Notes: generated by a model not told the origin, from the letters alone. A stretch of 64,000 bases of DNA from Sagittula salina (GCF_017813235.1 NZ_JAGISH010000015.1:1-64000); one strand, 5' to 3'; numbered from the stretch's first letter, positions 39,333 through 48,458 are shown. Translations and numbers: made by a program.

Positions 39333-39733
39333 TCCGGTCTCCCTCGGCCCGACGAGGCGAAATTGCCTCCTGCAAATCGCTGTGGGCCATCCAAGCCACA
39401 AAGCCCGCGCGTCTTGCGCGTCTCCGGCTAAAATTAACGCTATGCTAAAAGTTTGCAGCGCGCAAGCGGGACGTGCCGACCATGCCCAAAATCAGGTTTC
39501 GCGCTTATTCGTGCGTTTTTCTGCACCGTGTTTTGCGATAAAAAAACGCAGGTATTTGCAAGGTAAGTGCCTGTAATATCTATAGGCGGCTTTAGCCATG
39601 GCTCTGCCGTGGTATTGCCGGGGCGAAGCCAATCCAAGACACCAAGATATGGTATTGGTGGTGACGCGCGAGGGCTTCCGTGGATGTGGAATGAGTGCTA
39701 AAGTTTGCTGAGGGCAGACTTTAGCAGGCAGGC
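39333..39733. promoter_or_regulatory. Divergent control region before the late operon
   Basis: This 401-base AT-richer region has no gene. It contains the leftward element GCTAAAATTAACGC (39427-39440), a rightward promoter-like TTGCAA (39556-39561) 17 bases from TCTATA (39579-39584), and an imperfect palindrome GCCTGTA-ATATC-TATAGGC overlapping that -10. A hairpin directly before the small terminase gene is listed separately. It separates the leftward accessory genes from the late genes. Confidence 0.5.
39697..39725 (+). promoter_or_regulatory. Inverted repeat just before the small terminase start
   Basis: Perfect 8-base arms GCTAAAGT (39697-39704) and ACTTTAGC (39718-39725) end 8 bases before the small terminase ATG, where no clear ribosome binding site is seen. 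It could be an operator related to the GCTAAA elements elsewhere in the prophage or an mRNA hairpin that limits translation. Confidence 0.5.
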
Positions 39734-40309
39734 ATGGGCATCCTCCCGAAAGAGCGGCACGAAGTATTCGCGCAACGGCTTGCAGCTGGTGCATCCCAGG
39801 TCGATGCCTACGAGGCCGCCGGGTACAAGCGCCATGCTGCTAATGCTGCACGCCTTGCAGCCAACCCCGACGTGCAAGCTCGCGTGGCTGAGTTGCAGGA
39901 GATCGCTGCCCAGGGCGCCGTCGTCGATGCTGCCCGCGTGCTGCGCGAGATCGGCGCCATTGCCACCTCCGACATCCGCCGGATTTTCGACGCGACGGGC
40001 GCCCTGCGCCGCATCGAGGATCTGGACGACGACACCGCCGCCGCCATCCAGGCAATCAAGGTCGTGGTGCGTCCCGTACCCGGCACGAAAGGCCGTGAAG
40101 TCGAGCACGTCCACGAGGTCAAGCTTTGGGACAAGGGCCGCGCCCTCGACCAACTCGGCAAACACCACCGCCTCTTCGAGCGCGCAGGCGAGGACGAGAA
40201 CCCGCTCGCCGCCTTCGCGCAGCATCTCATGGCCAAGGCCAAGCCCATCCCTGTCGCCGGGCAGCGCGACGATTCCGACGAAGACGAAGGAGACGACGAT
40301 GACGATTGA
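39734..40309 (+). CDS. Terminase small subunit
   Basis: This 191-residue protein has an N-terminal helix-turn-helix typical of Terminase_2 proteins (FAQRLAAGASQVDAYEAAGY), a central coiled-coil and an acidic poly-Asp tail. It binds the packaging site and guides the large subunit. It is the first late gene and overlaps the next gene by 11 bases. The packaging (cos or pac) site is probably near or within this gene. Confidence 0.88.
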   Translation: MGILPKERHEVFAQRLAAGASQVDAYEAAGYKRHAANAARLAANPDVQARVAELQEIAAQGAVVDAARVLREIGAIATSDIRRIFDATGALRRIEDLDDDTAAAIQAIKVVVRPVPGTKGREVEHVHEVKLWDKGRALDQLGKHHRLFERAGEDENPLAAFAQHLMAKAKPIPVAGQRDDSDEDEGDDDDD

Positions 40310-40808
40310 ACCCGGTGATCGGCTGGTACTGCAGAGCAACGCCAAGGGCGGCTGGACCACCATCCACTGCAACAACGGTGACTACTACAACTACAGCAGC
40401 GCGCGCGAGATGATCGACGCGCTGGCAAAGCTCACCGGTGCCACAGCGCCTACGCCTCTCGTCTACGGCATCGACCTCGCGTCCGGCCCCGAGGAGGTCC
40501 GCCGCGCCGAGCTCACGCCCGAGGAGATCGAGGCGGAGATCACGCAGCGCCTCGCAGCGGAGCGCGCGGAGGCCGCCGAGATCGACCACGCCGCCTGGTA
40601 CATGGCCATGCTCGACGAGGTGCAGATCCTCGTCGACACGGCCATCCGCGCGCAGGTGGGGACCATCGAGGCCATCAAGCGGCGCATCGAGGAGGTAATC
40701 GCGGACGGCAAGGCCGAGCCGGAGGACCGCGCAGAGGACTTCATGCGCATCCAGGAAGAGCTTTTGCACGGCTCTGCACCCACCAACCCTGAGGATGATG
40801 GCGCATGA
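40299..40808 (+). CDS. Hypothetical late-operon protein
   Basis: This 169-residue protein starts MTIEPGDRLVLQSNAKGGWT after an AGGAGA site. A short beta-like N-terminus is followed by long charged helices rich in Glu and Ala. It lies between the terminase subunits and overlaps both neighbours. It may be a packaging accessory protein; no family is recognised. Confidence 0.7.
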   Translation: MTIEPGDRLVLQSNAKGGWTTIHCNNGDYYNYSSAREMIDALAKLTGATAPTPLVYGIDLASGPEEVRRAELTPEEIEAEITQRLAAERAEAAEIDHAAWYMAMLDEVQILVDTAIRAQVGTIEAIKRRIEEVIADGKAEPEDRAEDFMRIQEELLHGSAPTNPEDDGA

Positions 40809-41059
40809 GCGGGCAGGCCCCACGCCTCAAATTCGTGCAGGGCAAGCGCATCAGCGTGGACGTGGGGCGGGGGATCGTCACGATCTCCGGCCGCCAGCAC
40901 CACGACCGCATCCCCTTCGACCGCCTGCCGGGCCGTGTGGCGCTCTACAAGAGCCTCCACGAAGGTCGCCCGCAGTTCTATGGCGATGCCCTCGCCGCCT
41001 CGCAGGAGGCCACCAGAATGCTTGCCGCGATCCTCGATGAGACGAGGGCCGCAGCATGA
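40805..41059 (+). CDS. Small hypothetical late-operon protein
   Basis: This 84-residue basic protein begins MSGQAPRLKFVQGKRISVDV. It overlaps the previous gene (ATGA) and the next tiny gene (ATGA), so it is part of a tightly coupled set. Function unknown. Confidence 0.65.
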   Translation: MSGQAPRLKFVQGKRISVDVGRGIVTISGRQHHDRIPFDRLPGRVALYKSLHEGRPQFYGDALAASQEATRMLAAILDETRAAA

Positions 41060-41217
41060 CGAGACGCCCCCCCAGCGCAATCCACGGCAGGCTGCTGCGC
41101 CTGTCGGAACAACCAGCCCTCGATGATCGTCAGGTGCAGGGGTCAGGCGCAGACGTGACGACCTGGCAATCGAGTGGAATGCAGCGTTCTTTGGCCCACG
41201 AGACGGGCCTGCAATGA
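41056..41217 (+). CDS. Tiny basic protein bridging to the large terminase
   Basis: This 53-residue reading frame starts MTRRPPSAIHGRLLRLSEQP. Its ATG overlaps the previous stop and its TGA overlaps the large terminase ATG, both as ATGA. Such exact overlaps at both ends support a real gene. It is basic at the N-terminus; function unknown. Confidence 0.55.
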   Translation: MTRRPPSAIHGRLLRLSEQPALDDRQVQGSGADVTTWQSSGMQRSLAHETGLQ

Positions 41218-42848
41218 CGGCACTTCCGGCATATCGAGCCGACCTCGAAGAGGTGCCGGAGGATTTCGTCCCGTCCACGCCGGTCGAGTTTCTCTGGGCA
41301 TGCTCCTCGTGGCGCTGGCGGATATGCGGGGGCTACCTCTACAAGATCCTGACCAAGGACGACGAGGAAACCGGCCAGCCCGGTGAAATCATCCCCTTCA
41401 AGCCTAATGGCGCGCAGCGCCTGTTCATGAATGCGCTGCACTATCGCAACATCATTCTAAAGGCGCGCCAGCTCGGCTTCACAACTCTGATCGCCATCAT
41501 GTGGCTCGACCACGCGCTGTTCACCCCGAACCAGCGCGTCGGCATCATCGCCCACACTAGCGAGGACGCCGAGACGATATTCCGCGACAAGGTCGCCTTC
41601 GCCTATGACAACCTGCCCGAGGCTGTCAAATCCCTGTTCCCGGTCATAAAGCGCACCGAGCGCATGATGGGCTTCGCAAACGGTTCGACCATCCGCGTCG
41701 CCACATCCATGCGCTCCGGCACCATCCACCGGCTGCACGTCTCCGAGATGGGCAAGATCGGCGCGAAGTTCCCCGCCAAGGCAGTCGAGATCAAGACTGG
41801 CTCCCTGCAGGCCGTGCCGAAGACCGGAATCGCCATCATCGAATCCACCGCTGAAGGGCGCGATGGCGAGTTCTACGATATGGCCACACGCGCCGAGGCC
41901 CGCGCCGCAGATCCGCGCCCGCTCGGCATGGGCGAATATCGGTTCCACTTCTTTGCCTGGCACTTCATGCCCGAATACCGGGCACCAGCCAACGACAACA
42001 CGCCGATCAGCGCCAAGCAGCACGAGGCATTCGACAAGGTCGAAGAGGAGATGGGCGTAGACCTGACGCTCGCACAGCGTCGCTGGTACGTCGCCAAGCT
42101 CGAAAACGACATGAGCGGCGACGCAGAAAAGATGTGGCGGGAATACCCTTCGACGCCAGCCGAGTGTTGGATGCGCTCCATCGAGGGCACCTACTACGCC
42201 GCCCAGATCGCCCGCATGAGGGCCGAGTCCCGTATTACCCGCGTGCCGTTCGTGTCCCATGTGCCCGTGCACACGTTCTGGGACATCGGCTCCGGCGACG
42301 GCACCGCGGTCTGGCTCATGCAGGATGTGGGCATGGCGCTGCGCTTCCCGCTGTTCATCGAGGGCTGGGGCGAGCCCTACGCCTATTTCGTCAACGCTCT
42401 CCGCGCCACCGGCCAGGTGTTCGGCTGGCACTTCCTGCCCCACGACGCGGCCCACGAGCGCCAGCTGGCCCACGAGGTCGGCAAACCGATCGACATGCTG
42501 CGCGGCCTCGCCCCCGACTGGAAATTCCAGATCGTGCCCCGCGTCTCCGACCTTCAGCACGGCATCCAGCTCACCCGGGAGCAATTCGCGGAATACTGGT
42601 TCGACGAGGCAGGATGCAAGGCGGGCATCGCCCACATTGAGGCCTACCGCAAGCGGTTCAACACGCGCACCTCGACCTTCGAGGACACGCCCGAAAAGCA
42701 CACCGGCCACACCGAGGCCGCCGACGCCCTGCGCCAGTGCGCACAGGCCTACAGCCGCACCACCTACGGCCGCATCGAATCCGCCAACGCCAACGCCAAC
42801 AAGAAAAAGGCGGACCCGCGCCGCCGCATGGGAGGCCTCATCATATGA
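41214..42848 (+). CDS. Terminase large subunit
   Basis: This 544-residue packaging motor has an ATPase domain with an adenine/Walker A-like KARQLGFTT (83-91), the coupling LHVSEMGKIG stretch, and a C-terminal RNase H-like nuclease (HTFWDIGSGDGTAVWLM). A basic tail ends the protein. It pumps DNA into the prohead and cuts it. The family matches terminases of short-tailed and related phages with P22-like portals. Confidence 0.93.
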   Translation: MTALPAYRADLEEVPEDFVPSTPVEFLWACSSWRWRICGGYLYKILTKDDEETGQPGEIIPFKPNGAQRLFMNALHYRNIILKARQLGFTTLIAIMWLDHALFTPNQRVGIIAHTSEDAETIFRDKVAFAYDNLPEAVKSLFPVIKRTERMMGFANGSTIRVATSMRSGTIHRLHVSEMGKIGAKFPAKAVEIKTGSLQAVPKTGIAIIESTAEGRDGEFYDMATRAEARAADPRPLGMGEYRFHFFAWHFMPEYRAPANDNTPISAKQHEAFDKVEEEMGVDLTLAQRRWYVAKLENDMSGDAEKMWREYPSTPAECWMRSIEGTYYAAQIARMRAESRITRVPFVSHVPVHTFWDIGSGDGTAVWLMQDVGMALRFPLFIEGWGEPYAYFVNALRATGQVFGWHFLPHDAAHERQLAHEVGKPIDMLRGLAPDWKFQIVPRVSDLQHGIQLTREQFAEYWFDEAGCKAGIAHIEAYRKRFNTRTSTFEDTPEKHTGHTEAADALRQCAQAYSRTTYGRIESANANANKKKADPRRRMGGLII

Positions 42849-43294
42849 CCGAGCAGACCCGTACCGTCGAGATCGACCTGAATTTCGAGCACAAGAGCCA
42901 CGTCTACGGCGACGTGACCGTGATCCAGACATGGACCATGTCCAACAAGCGCCCCTGCCTCGTCCTTGTTCCCTCGCTCATCAAGCGCCATTTCGAGCGC
43001 GTCACGCCCTACGTCGTCAGCATCGACAACGCGTGGATGTGGGACGAGACGGCCGGCGATCCGGAGGATTGCGTCTGGATGACCATGGAGGCCGTCAATG
43101 CGCTGGGACTGAGCGCCACGGACCCGGCGACCATGATCCGCATCACCTCCATCATCCGCGAGCACCTGGGCGACCTGCTGATGATGCCTCCCCTCGTGGA
43201 AGTCGCGCACAGCGCCGTCGTGGCCGATGCCATCATCACAGACGCCAACTCCGGGAAGACCCGAGACCGGGAGATTTCCGACCATGTTCACTGA
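42845..43294 (+). CDS. Hypothetical late-operon protein
   Basis: This 149-residue protein starts MTEQTRTVEIDLNFEHKSHV. The ATG overlaps the end of the terminase gene and its end overlaps the portal start by 11 bases. A beta-rich start and helical end are visible. Function unknown, but its position between terminase and portal is conserved in many phages. Confidence 0.7.
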   Translation: MTEQTRTVEIDLNFEHKSHVYGDVTVIQTWTMSNKRPCLVLVPSLIKRHFERVTPYVVSIDNAWMWDETAGDPEDCVWMTMEAVNALGLSATDPATMIRITSIIREHLGDLLMMPPLVEVAHSAVVADAIITDANSGKTRDREISDHVH

Positions 43295-45608
43295 CCGCAA
43301 CAACGTCGAGGGCACCGGCGACCAGTCGGGCGACCTGACGTTCCGTTCGCGCAAGGCGCAGGACCCCATCGACCGCCTCGACCTCGGGCAGGCCATCACC
43401 CCCAAGGTGCAATCAAGCAAGCTGGACGCCGATGCCATGGTCCAGCTCTGGCGCCGCCTTATGGGGCACTACGAGCGCGAGTTGCACCGCCAGGGCGAAA
43501 GCCGGGCCGAGCAGGCGCGCGACGAGGATTTCTACGACAACGAGCAGTGGACCGCCTTCGAGAAGCTGGTGCTGATGGAGCGCGGCCAGCAGCCGCTGAC
43601 CTACAACGTCATCGCCACCACCATCAACTGGTTGCTCGGCACGGAGCGCCGCAGCCGGACGGACGCCCGAATCCTGCCCCGCCGCAAGGAGGGCTCGCAG
43701 GATGCCGAGCGCAAGTCCGAGTTGCTGAAGTACCTCGCGGACGTTAACCGGAGCGAGTTCAGCATATCCCGCATGTTCAAGGACGTGGTCGTGGCCGGAA
43801 TTGGCTGGATCGAGAGCGGCGTGCAGGGCGAGGAGGAGGGCGAGCCCGTCTATGACCGCTACGAATCGTGGCGGAACATGGTCTACGACAGCCTCGCCAC
43901 CGAGATGGACCTCGATGACGGGCGCTACATTTTCCGCAACAAGTGGGTGGATCTCGATACTGCCCAGGCGCTGTTCCCCATGCGCAAAGACATCCTCGCG
44001 CGGGCCGCGGACTCCACCTACGATTTCAGCCGCAGCCTGTTCGGCTCGGGCGACGAGACCATGGACGAGGCCGAGGACGACTACGCGCAGCAGGGAGGCA
44101 TCTACGGCGACGGATCGACCTTCGATGCCCGCCGCCGCGTCCGCCTGATCGAGGCGTGGTTCCGAGTGTTCCAAGAAGACAGCTTCATCACCGGCGGGCA
44201 GTTCGCGGGGGAGCTGTTCGACCGCCGCTCCCCGGGCCACCTTGCGGACATCGAGCAGGGCCGCGCCACCGTGGTCCGCAAGGTCCGCGCCCGCATGCAC
44301 ATCGCGGTGATGTGCGAAAAGGGCCTGCTGTTCATGGCGCCGAGCCCCTATCGCCACAACCGCTACCCGTTCACGCCCATCTTCTGCTACCGCCGAGCCG
44401 CCACGGGCCTGCCCTATGGCGTGGTGCGCGGCATGCGCGATCCGCAGTCCGACGTGAACAAGCGCGCGTCCAAGGCGCTGCACATCCTCTCCACCCGCCG
44501 CATCATCATGGACAAGGGCGCGGTCGACGACATCAACGACCTGCGCGAGGAAGCCGCGCGACCGGATTCGATCATCGAGAAGAACCCGGGTCTGCACCTG
44601 GAGATCGCGGACGACCGGCAGCTGGCCCGGGAGCACATCGACCTCATGTCGCGCGGTCTCATGATGATCCAGCAGGTCGGCGGCGTCACCGACGAGAACA
44701 TGGGCCGGACCACCAATGCCACCTCAGGCAAGGCAATCACGGCCCGGCAGGACCAGGGCGCGCTGGCGACCGCCGCGATCTTCGACAACTTGCGCTATGG
44801 CCGCCAGATCCACGGCGAGAAGATGATTTCGCTCTCCGAGCAGTTCATCTCGACCGAGAAGCAGATCCGCATCACCGACAAGCGCGGCAACCCCGCGTGG
44901 GTCTCGCTCAATGACGGAGACCCGGCGAACGACATCACCCGCTTCAAGGCCGATTTCGTCATCTCCGAGGACGACTGGAACGCCACTCTGCGCCAGGCGC
45001 AGGTGGAGGAGCTGCTGGAACTGATGGGCATGCTGGCAGGCACCGCGCCGCAGATCGTGCTCGCCACGCTCGACCTGCTGGTGGAGACGATGGACGTGCC
45101 GCAGCGCGAGGAACTGGTGAAGCGCATCCGCCAGATCACCGGCGCCGAGGACCCGGACGCGGATCCGAACAACCCCGACCCCGAGACCGTTGCCCGCAAG
45201 GAGCAGGAGGCCAAGCAGGCCGCCATGGCGGAGGAGGCGGCAGGTGCAGAGCTTGCCACGATCAAGGCCAAGGCCCGCGAGGCGGAGGCCAAGGCCGACA
45301 AGACCGAGGCCGAAACGCAGCAGCTTGTCGCCCAGATGGGCAAGCTCCTCGCGGACCTCGAGGGCGCCGACATCGACCAGAAGGTGCGCGCGATGGAGGC
45401 CGCAGCCGCGATCATGGCCAACCGCCACCTCTCCGGCGTGGCCGACTCCATCGTGGCCGACGCCGAAGCGAAGGCAGGCGCGCTCCTCACTGCGGGCGCA
45501 CCCGCCGCGCAACCGGCCCCACAACCACCACAGCCGATGCCGATGCAGGCCCCGGCACAACCCCCCATGCCAGCACAAGGAGGCATCCCCAATGGCGTAC
45601 AGCGATGA
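43284..45608 (+). CDS. Portal protein, P22-like
   Basis: This 774-residue protein is of the large portal type found in P22-like phages (ARDEDFYDNEQWTAFEKLVL, then VIATTINWLLGTERRSRTDA). The C-terminal region (about 620-774) is coiled-coil and ends in a Pro/Gln/Met-rich tail, as expected for the barrel and crown that project into the capsid. It forms the dodecameric DNA gate. It overlaps the scaffold gene by 17 bases. Confidence 0.9.
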   Translation: MFTDRNNVEGTGDQSGDLTFRSRKAQDPIDRLDLGQAITPKVQSSKLDADAMVQLWRRLMGHYERELHRQGESRAEQARDEDFYDNEQWTAFEKLVLMERGQQPLTYNVIATTINWLLGTERRSRTDARILPRRKEGSQDAERKSELLKYLADVNRSEFSISRMFKDVVVAGIGWIESGVQGEEEGEPVYDRYESWRNMVYDSLATEMDLDDGRYIFRNKWVDLDTAQALFPMRKDILARAADSTYDFSRSLFGSGDETMDEAEDDYAQQGGIYGDGSTFDARRRVRLIEAWFRVFQEDSFITGGQFAGELFDRRSPGHLADIEQGRATVVRKVRARMHIAVMCEKGLLFMAPSPYRHNRYPFTPIFCYRRAATGLPYGVVRGMRDPQSDVNKRASKALHILSTRRIIMDKGAVDDINDLREEAARPDSIIEKNPGLHLEIADDRQLAREHIDLMSRGLMMIQQVGGVTDENMGRTTNATSGKAITARQDQGALATAAIFDNLRYGRQIHGEKMISLSEQFISTEKQIRITDKRGNPAWVSLNDGDPANDITRFKADFVISEDDWNATLRQAQVEELLELMGMLAGTAPQIVLATLDLLVETMDVPQREELVKRIRQITGAEDPDADPNNPDPETVARKEQEAKQAAMAEEAAGAELATIKAKAREAEAKADKTEAETQQLVAQMGKLLADLEGADIDQKVRAMEAAAAIMANRHLSGVADSIVADAEAKAGALLTAGAPAAQPAPQPPQPMPMQAPAQPPMPAQGGIPNGVQR

Positions 45609-46491
45609 AGACCTCGCTCTCCTGACGGACGAAGAGCGCGAAGCCCTTATGGAGGACGACGACAGCGATGGCGAGCAACAAGGCGACGACGAGCCGGGTG
45701 GCGGCGACGAGACGGCTCCGGCAGCGGACGGCGAGGACACCATACCCGCCGACGACGATCCCGCCCCGGCCGCAGCAGCCGCCGCCGAGCCCGAACCGCA
45801 GCCGCAGGCAGCAGCACCCCAGCCGGAGCCGCAGCGCGAGCCCATGCCTGATCTGGCTGATCTGGATCGCCAACTGGCTGATTTCGGCACGCAACAGAAG
45901 GACACCATCTCCGCCTACGCGGACGGAGACCTGAGCGACGAGGAATACGAGCAGAAGCTCAACGACATCCAGACGGCCCGCGATGCCATCGTGGCGCAGC
46001 GCGCGCAGGTGGCATCGGCGCACGAGCAGGAAGTCACCGCGTGGCGCACGAGCGTGGAGACCCACCTCGCGCAGTATCCCGAACTGGCCAACACGCCAGA
46101 GAACATGGGGAATCTGCGGGCCTTCGACGCCCAGGTACGCGCGGTCTCTGCCAACCCGGCCTTCGCGGGCAAGCCCGACGCCGAGATCCTGCGCATCGCC
46201 CACAAGGCCGTGGCCGCCACCGCCGCCGACATGGGCCTGAGCAGCTTCCCGGCTCTCAAGGGCGCAGCGCCCGCGCCCAAGCCGAAAGCAGAGGTGCCGA
46301 AGGGCGCCGATGGCCTTGGCGACCCGATCCAGACGCTGGCCCGCGTGCCGGTCTCGGATGCGAGCCGCACCGGGGACAACCCGTTCCAGGCCCTCGATGA
46401 ACTGGCCGCGACGGACACGGAAGCCTACGAGGCACATCTCGCAACCCTGCCAGAGGCGGACCGCGAGCGGTACCTGAAGTACAACTACTGA
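45592..46491 (+). CDS. Probable scaffolding protein
   Basis: This 299-residue acidic protein starts MAYSDEDLALLTDEEREALM after an AAGGAGG site. An acidic Ala/Pro-rich first third is followed by a coiled coil (LADLDRQLADFGTQ region) and a helical C-terminus ending LKYNY. Its place between portal and capsid genes and its composition are typical of scaffolding proteins, which assemble the prohead and then leave. Confidence 0.78.
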   Translation: MAYSDEDLALLTDEEREALMEDDDSDGEQQGDDEPGGGDETAPAADGEDTIPADDDPAPAAAAAAEPEPQPQAAAPQPEPQREPMPDLADLDRQLADFGTQQKDTISAYADGDLSDEEYEQKLNDIQTARDAIVAQRAQVASAHEQEVTAWRTSVETHLAQYPELANTPENMGNLRAFDAQVRAVSANPAFAGKPDAEILRIAHKAVAATAADMGLSSFPALKGAAPAPKPKAEVPKGADGLGDPIQTLARVPVSDASRTGDNPFQALDELAATDTEAYEAHLATLPEADRERYLKYNY

Positions 46492-46513
46492 CACCCGGAA
46501 AGGGGCAGGGGAC

Positions 46514-46711
46514 ATGAAGGACGACAGGACCACGCTGGTGCGACGCCTCAAGAACGGGGACAGCGTCAGCATCGGGGACGACATCATACTGGAGATCACC
46601 TCGGCCACCGAGGGCAAGCTTCGCGTTGAGATTTCGGCTCCCCGCAGCACGAACATCGTGCACAAGCGTAACACGGGGGTCCCCGTGCTTGTAGAGCAGC
46701 GCCGGTCCTGA
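46514..46711 (+). CDS. CsrA-like RNA-binding protein (phage-encoded)
   Basis: This 65-residue protein aligns along its length with CsrA: LVRRLKNGDSVSIGDDI for the first strands, LRVEISAPRSTNIVHK for the last strands and RNA-contact region. CsrA dimers bind GGA motifs in mRNA leaders and block or stabilise translation. The residue equivalent to the RNA-contacting Arg44 is Lys here, and a two-residue insertion lies in the first loop. It has an AAAGGGGCAGGGG site. It is followed by a hairpin and then the capsid gene, whose leader has several GGA motifs. Confidence 0.7.
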   Translation: MKDDRTTLVRRLKNGDSVSIGDDIILEITSATEGKLRVEISAPRSTNIVHKRNTGVPVLVEQRRS

Positions 46712-46720
46712 CGGCGCGGA

Positions 46721-46740
46721 GGGGGCGCTTGCGCGCCCCC
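46721..46740 (+). terminator. Hairpin after the CsrA-like gene
   Basis: Perfect 8-base arms GGGGGCGC and GCGCCCCC flank TTGC, followed by TTCC only. It lies 9 bases after the CsrA-like stop. It may be a partial terminator or a processing hairpin separating the capsid message. Confidence 0.6.
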
Positions 46741-46753
46741 TTCCATAACCACG

Positions 46754-46830
46754 CCTCATGTGGTATGAGGCAGGAATATACGGAGCGCATGATGTGCTCG
46801 TGTCGGTGCAATAACGCCAGCATGAGGACA
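46754..46830 (+). promoter_or_regulatory. Structured capsid-gene leader with GGA motifs
   Basis: A hairpin (CCTCAT / ATGAGG, 46754-46770) is followed by CAGGAAT (46771-46777), ACGGAGC near 46780-46786 and GAGGACA (46824-46830). The last is the ribosome binding site of the capsid gene. GGA in this kind of context is the CsrA recognition core, so the upstream CsrA-like protein could act here; this is inference. Confidence 0.4.
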
Positions 46831-46834
46831 TCTG

Positions 46835-47935
46835 ATGCAGACCATCATCCCCTGGGGCGACCCGAAAGCCCAGATGAAGTGGGGCTCCCAACTCGCCGTC
46901 GACACGAATACCGCGGGCTACTTCACCAAGAAGTTCGAGGGCAAGGGCGACAACAACATCATCGAGCAGAAGACCGAGCTGGAAGGCGACACGGGCGACC
47001 GTGTGTCCTTCGACCTCTCCGTGCAGCTGCGCGGCAAGCCCACCACGGGCGATGACCGCGTGACCGGCAAGGAAGAGAGCCTGCGCTTCTATACCGACCA
47101 GGTCATCATCGACCAGACCCGCAAGTCGGTCTCCGCCGGTGGCAAGATGTCCCGCAAGCGCACGGTCCACGACCTGCGCAAGGTCGCCAAGGCCCGCCTC
47201 GCGGAATATTGGGCGAAGTACATGGACGAGCTGAAGTTCATCTACCTCTCCGGCATGCGCGGCATCAACGAGGACTTCATCGAGCCCGAGGACTGGACCG
47301 GCCACGCGGGCAACGCGATCCAACCGCCGGACGCCCAGCACGTCTTCTACCCCGGCGCAGTCGCATCGAAGGCCACGCTCACCGCAGCCGATACGATGAA
47401 CCGCGATGTCATCGAAGTGGTTTCCTCGGAATCCAAGATGATGCGCGCCCAGGACCCCAAGACGGCGAACATGAAGCCCGTCACGGTCGAAGGCGAGGAT
47501 CACTACGTCGTCGTCATGTCGCCCTTCCAGGAGCGCGACATGCGCACCGCCGTGGGTGCCACCGGGTGGCTGGAAATCTCGAAGGCCGCCGCAGGGGCAG
47601 AGGGGCGCGCCTCGAAGATATTCAAGGGCGGTCTGGGGATGATCAACAACGTCATCCTGCACTGCCACGAGAGCGTGGTGCGGGCTCGCGACTACGGCGC
47701 GGGCTCCAACGTCCACGCCGCGCGGGCGCTGTTCCTCGGCCGTCAGGCTGGCGTGATCGCCTACGGCACCTCTGGCGGCGCCCGGTTCTCCTGGTTCGAG
47801 GACAAGATCGACGGGGACAACGAACCCATCGTCATCGCGGGCACCATCGTCGGCATGAAGGCGACCGTCTTCAACGGCAAGCGGTTCGGCACCATCGCCA
47901 TCGACACCGCAGCCAAGAGCGCGCGCGCCGCATAA
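46835..47935 (+). CDS. Major capsid protein, N4-gp56 family
   Basis: This 366-residue protein begins MQTIIPWGDPKAQMKWGSQL and has the layout of N4-gp56-type capsid proteins (HK97 fold): an N-terminal arm, TGDRVSFDLSVQLRGKPT, a central domain and a C-terminal stretch with GYGTSGG-like turns. A GAGGA site precedes the ATG. It forms the shell. N4-gp56 capsids occur in short-tailed phages and related prophages. Confidence 0.9.
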   Translation: MQTIIPWGDPKAQMKWGSQLAVDTNTAGYFTKKFEGKGDNNIIEQKTELEGDTGDRVSFDLSVQLRGKPTTGDDRVTGKEESLRFYTDQVIIDQTRKSVSAGGKMSRKRTVHDLRKVAKARLAEYWAKYMDELKFIYLSGMRGINEDFIEPEDWTGHAGNAIQPPDAQHVFYPGAVASKATLTAADTMNRDVIEVVSSESKMMRAQDPKTANMKPVTVEGEDHYVVVMSPFQERDMRTAVGATGWLEISKAAAGAEGRASKIFKGGLGMINNVILHCHESVVRARDYGAGSNVHAARALFLGRQAGVIAYGTSGGARFSWFEDKIDGDNEPIVIAGTIVGMKATVFNGKRFGTIAIDTAAKSARAA

Positions 47936-48014
47936 GGCGCGCGTCACCCACCTACAGCGCGCCGACTGAGGCGCGTGCCACTGCCACAGTGCGACGCGAA
48001 AGGACAGTCGAGGC

Positions 48015-48458
48015 ATGCTGCACCAGACCCCCGCCATCACCTCGGGCCGCGAGACGCCGCCCAACCCGCGCAATGCGGGCATGATCGCCGCCGCGATCTA
48101 CGAACACGCCTTCCTCGCCGCCTTTACCGCGGCGTCGGACATTCTCGAAATTGGCCCGCTGCCTTTCGGCGCGCGCATGATCGAAGCGGAACTCATCACC
48201 GGCGACCTTGGCGCCGGCGTGACCGCGACCCTCGTGACCCTGTCGGGCAACGAGGGTGAGGCCAATAACGCCCGCGTCGAGGCGCTCTCCATCCAGTCAG
48301 GCATCGCGGCGCACAACGCCTCCATCCGGCTGGCGACCGCCAATCTCCTAGCCGTGACGCCGGGCAAGGTCCATCGCGGTCTCGGGCTGAAGTTCAGCGC
48401 CAACATCGCGGCAGGCGGCACCAAGACCGTCAAGCTGCTGCTGAAGTACACGTTCTGA
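48015..48458 (+). CDS. Hypothetical structural protein, possible capsid decoration
   Basis: This 147-residue protein starts MLHQTPAITSGRETPPNPRN and has a beta-rich centre. Its position after the capsid gene is typical of decoration or head-stabilising proteins, but no family is recognised. Confidence 0.6.
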   Translation: MLHQTPAITSGRETPPNPRNAGMIAAAIYEHAFLAAFTAASDILEIGPLPFGARMIEAELITGDLGAGVTATLVTLSGNEGEANNARVEALSIQSGIAAHNASIRLATANLLAVTPGKVHRGLGLKFSANIAAGGTKTVKLLLKYTF

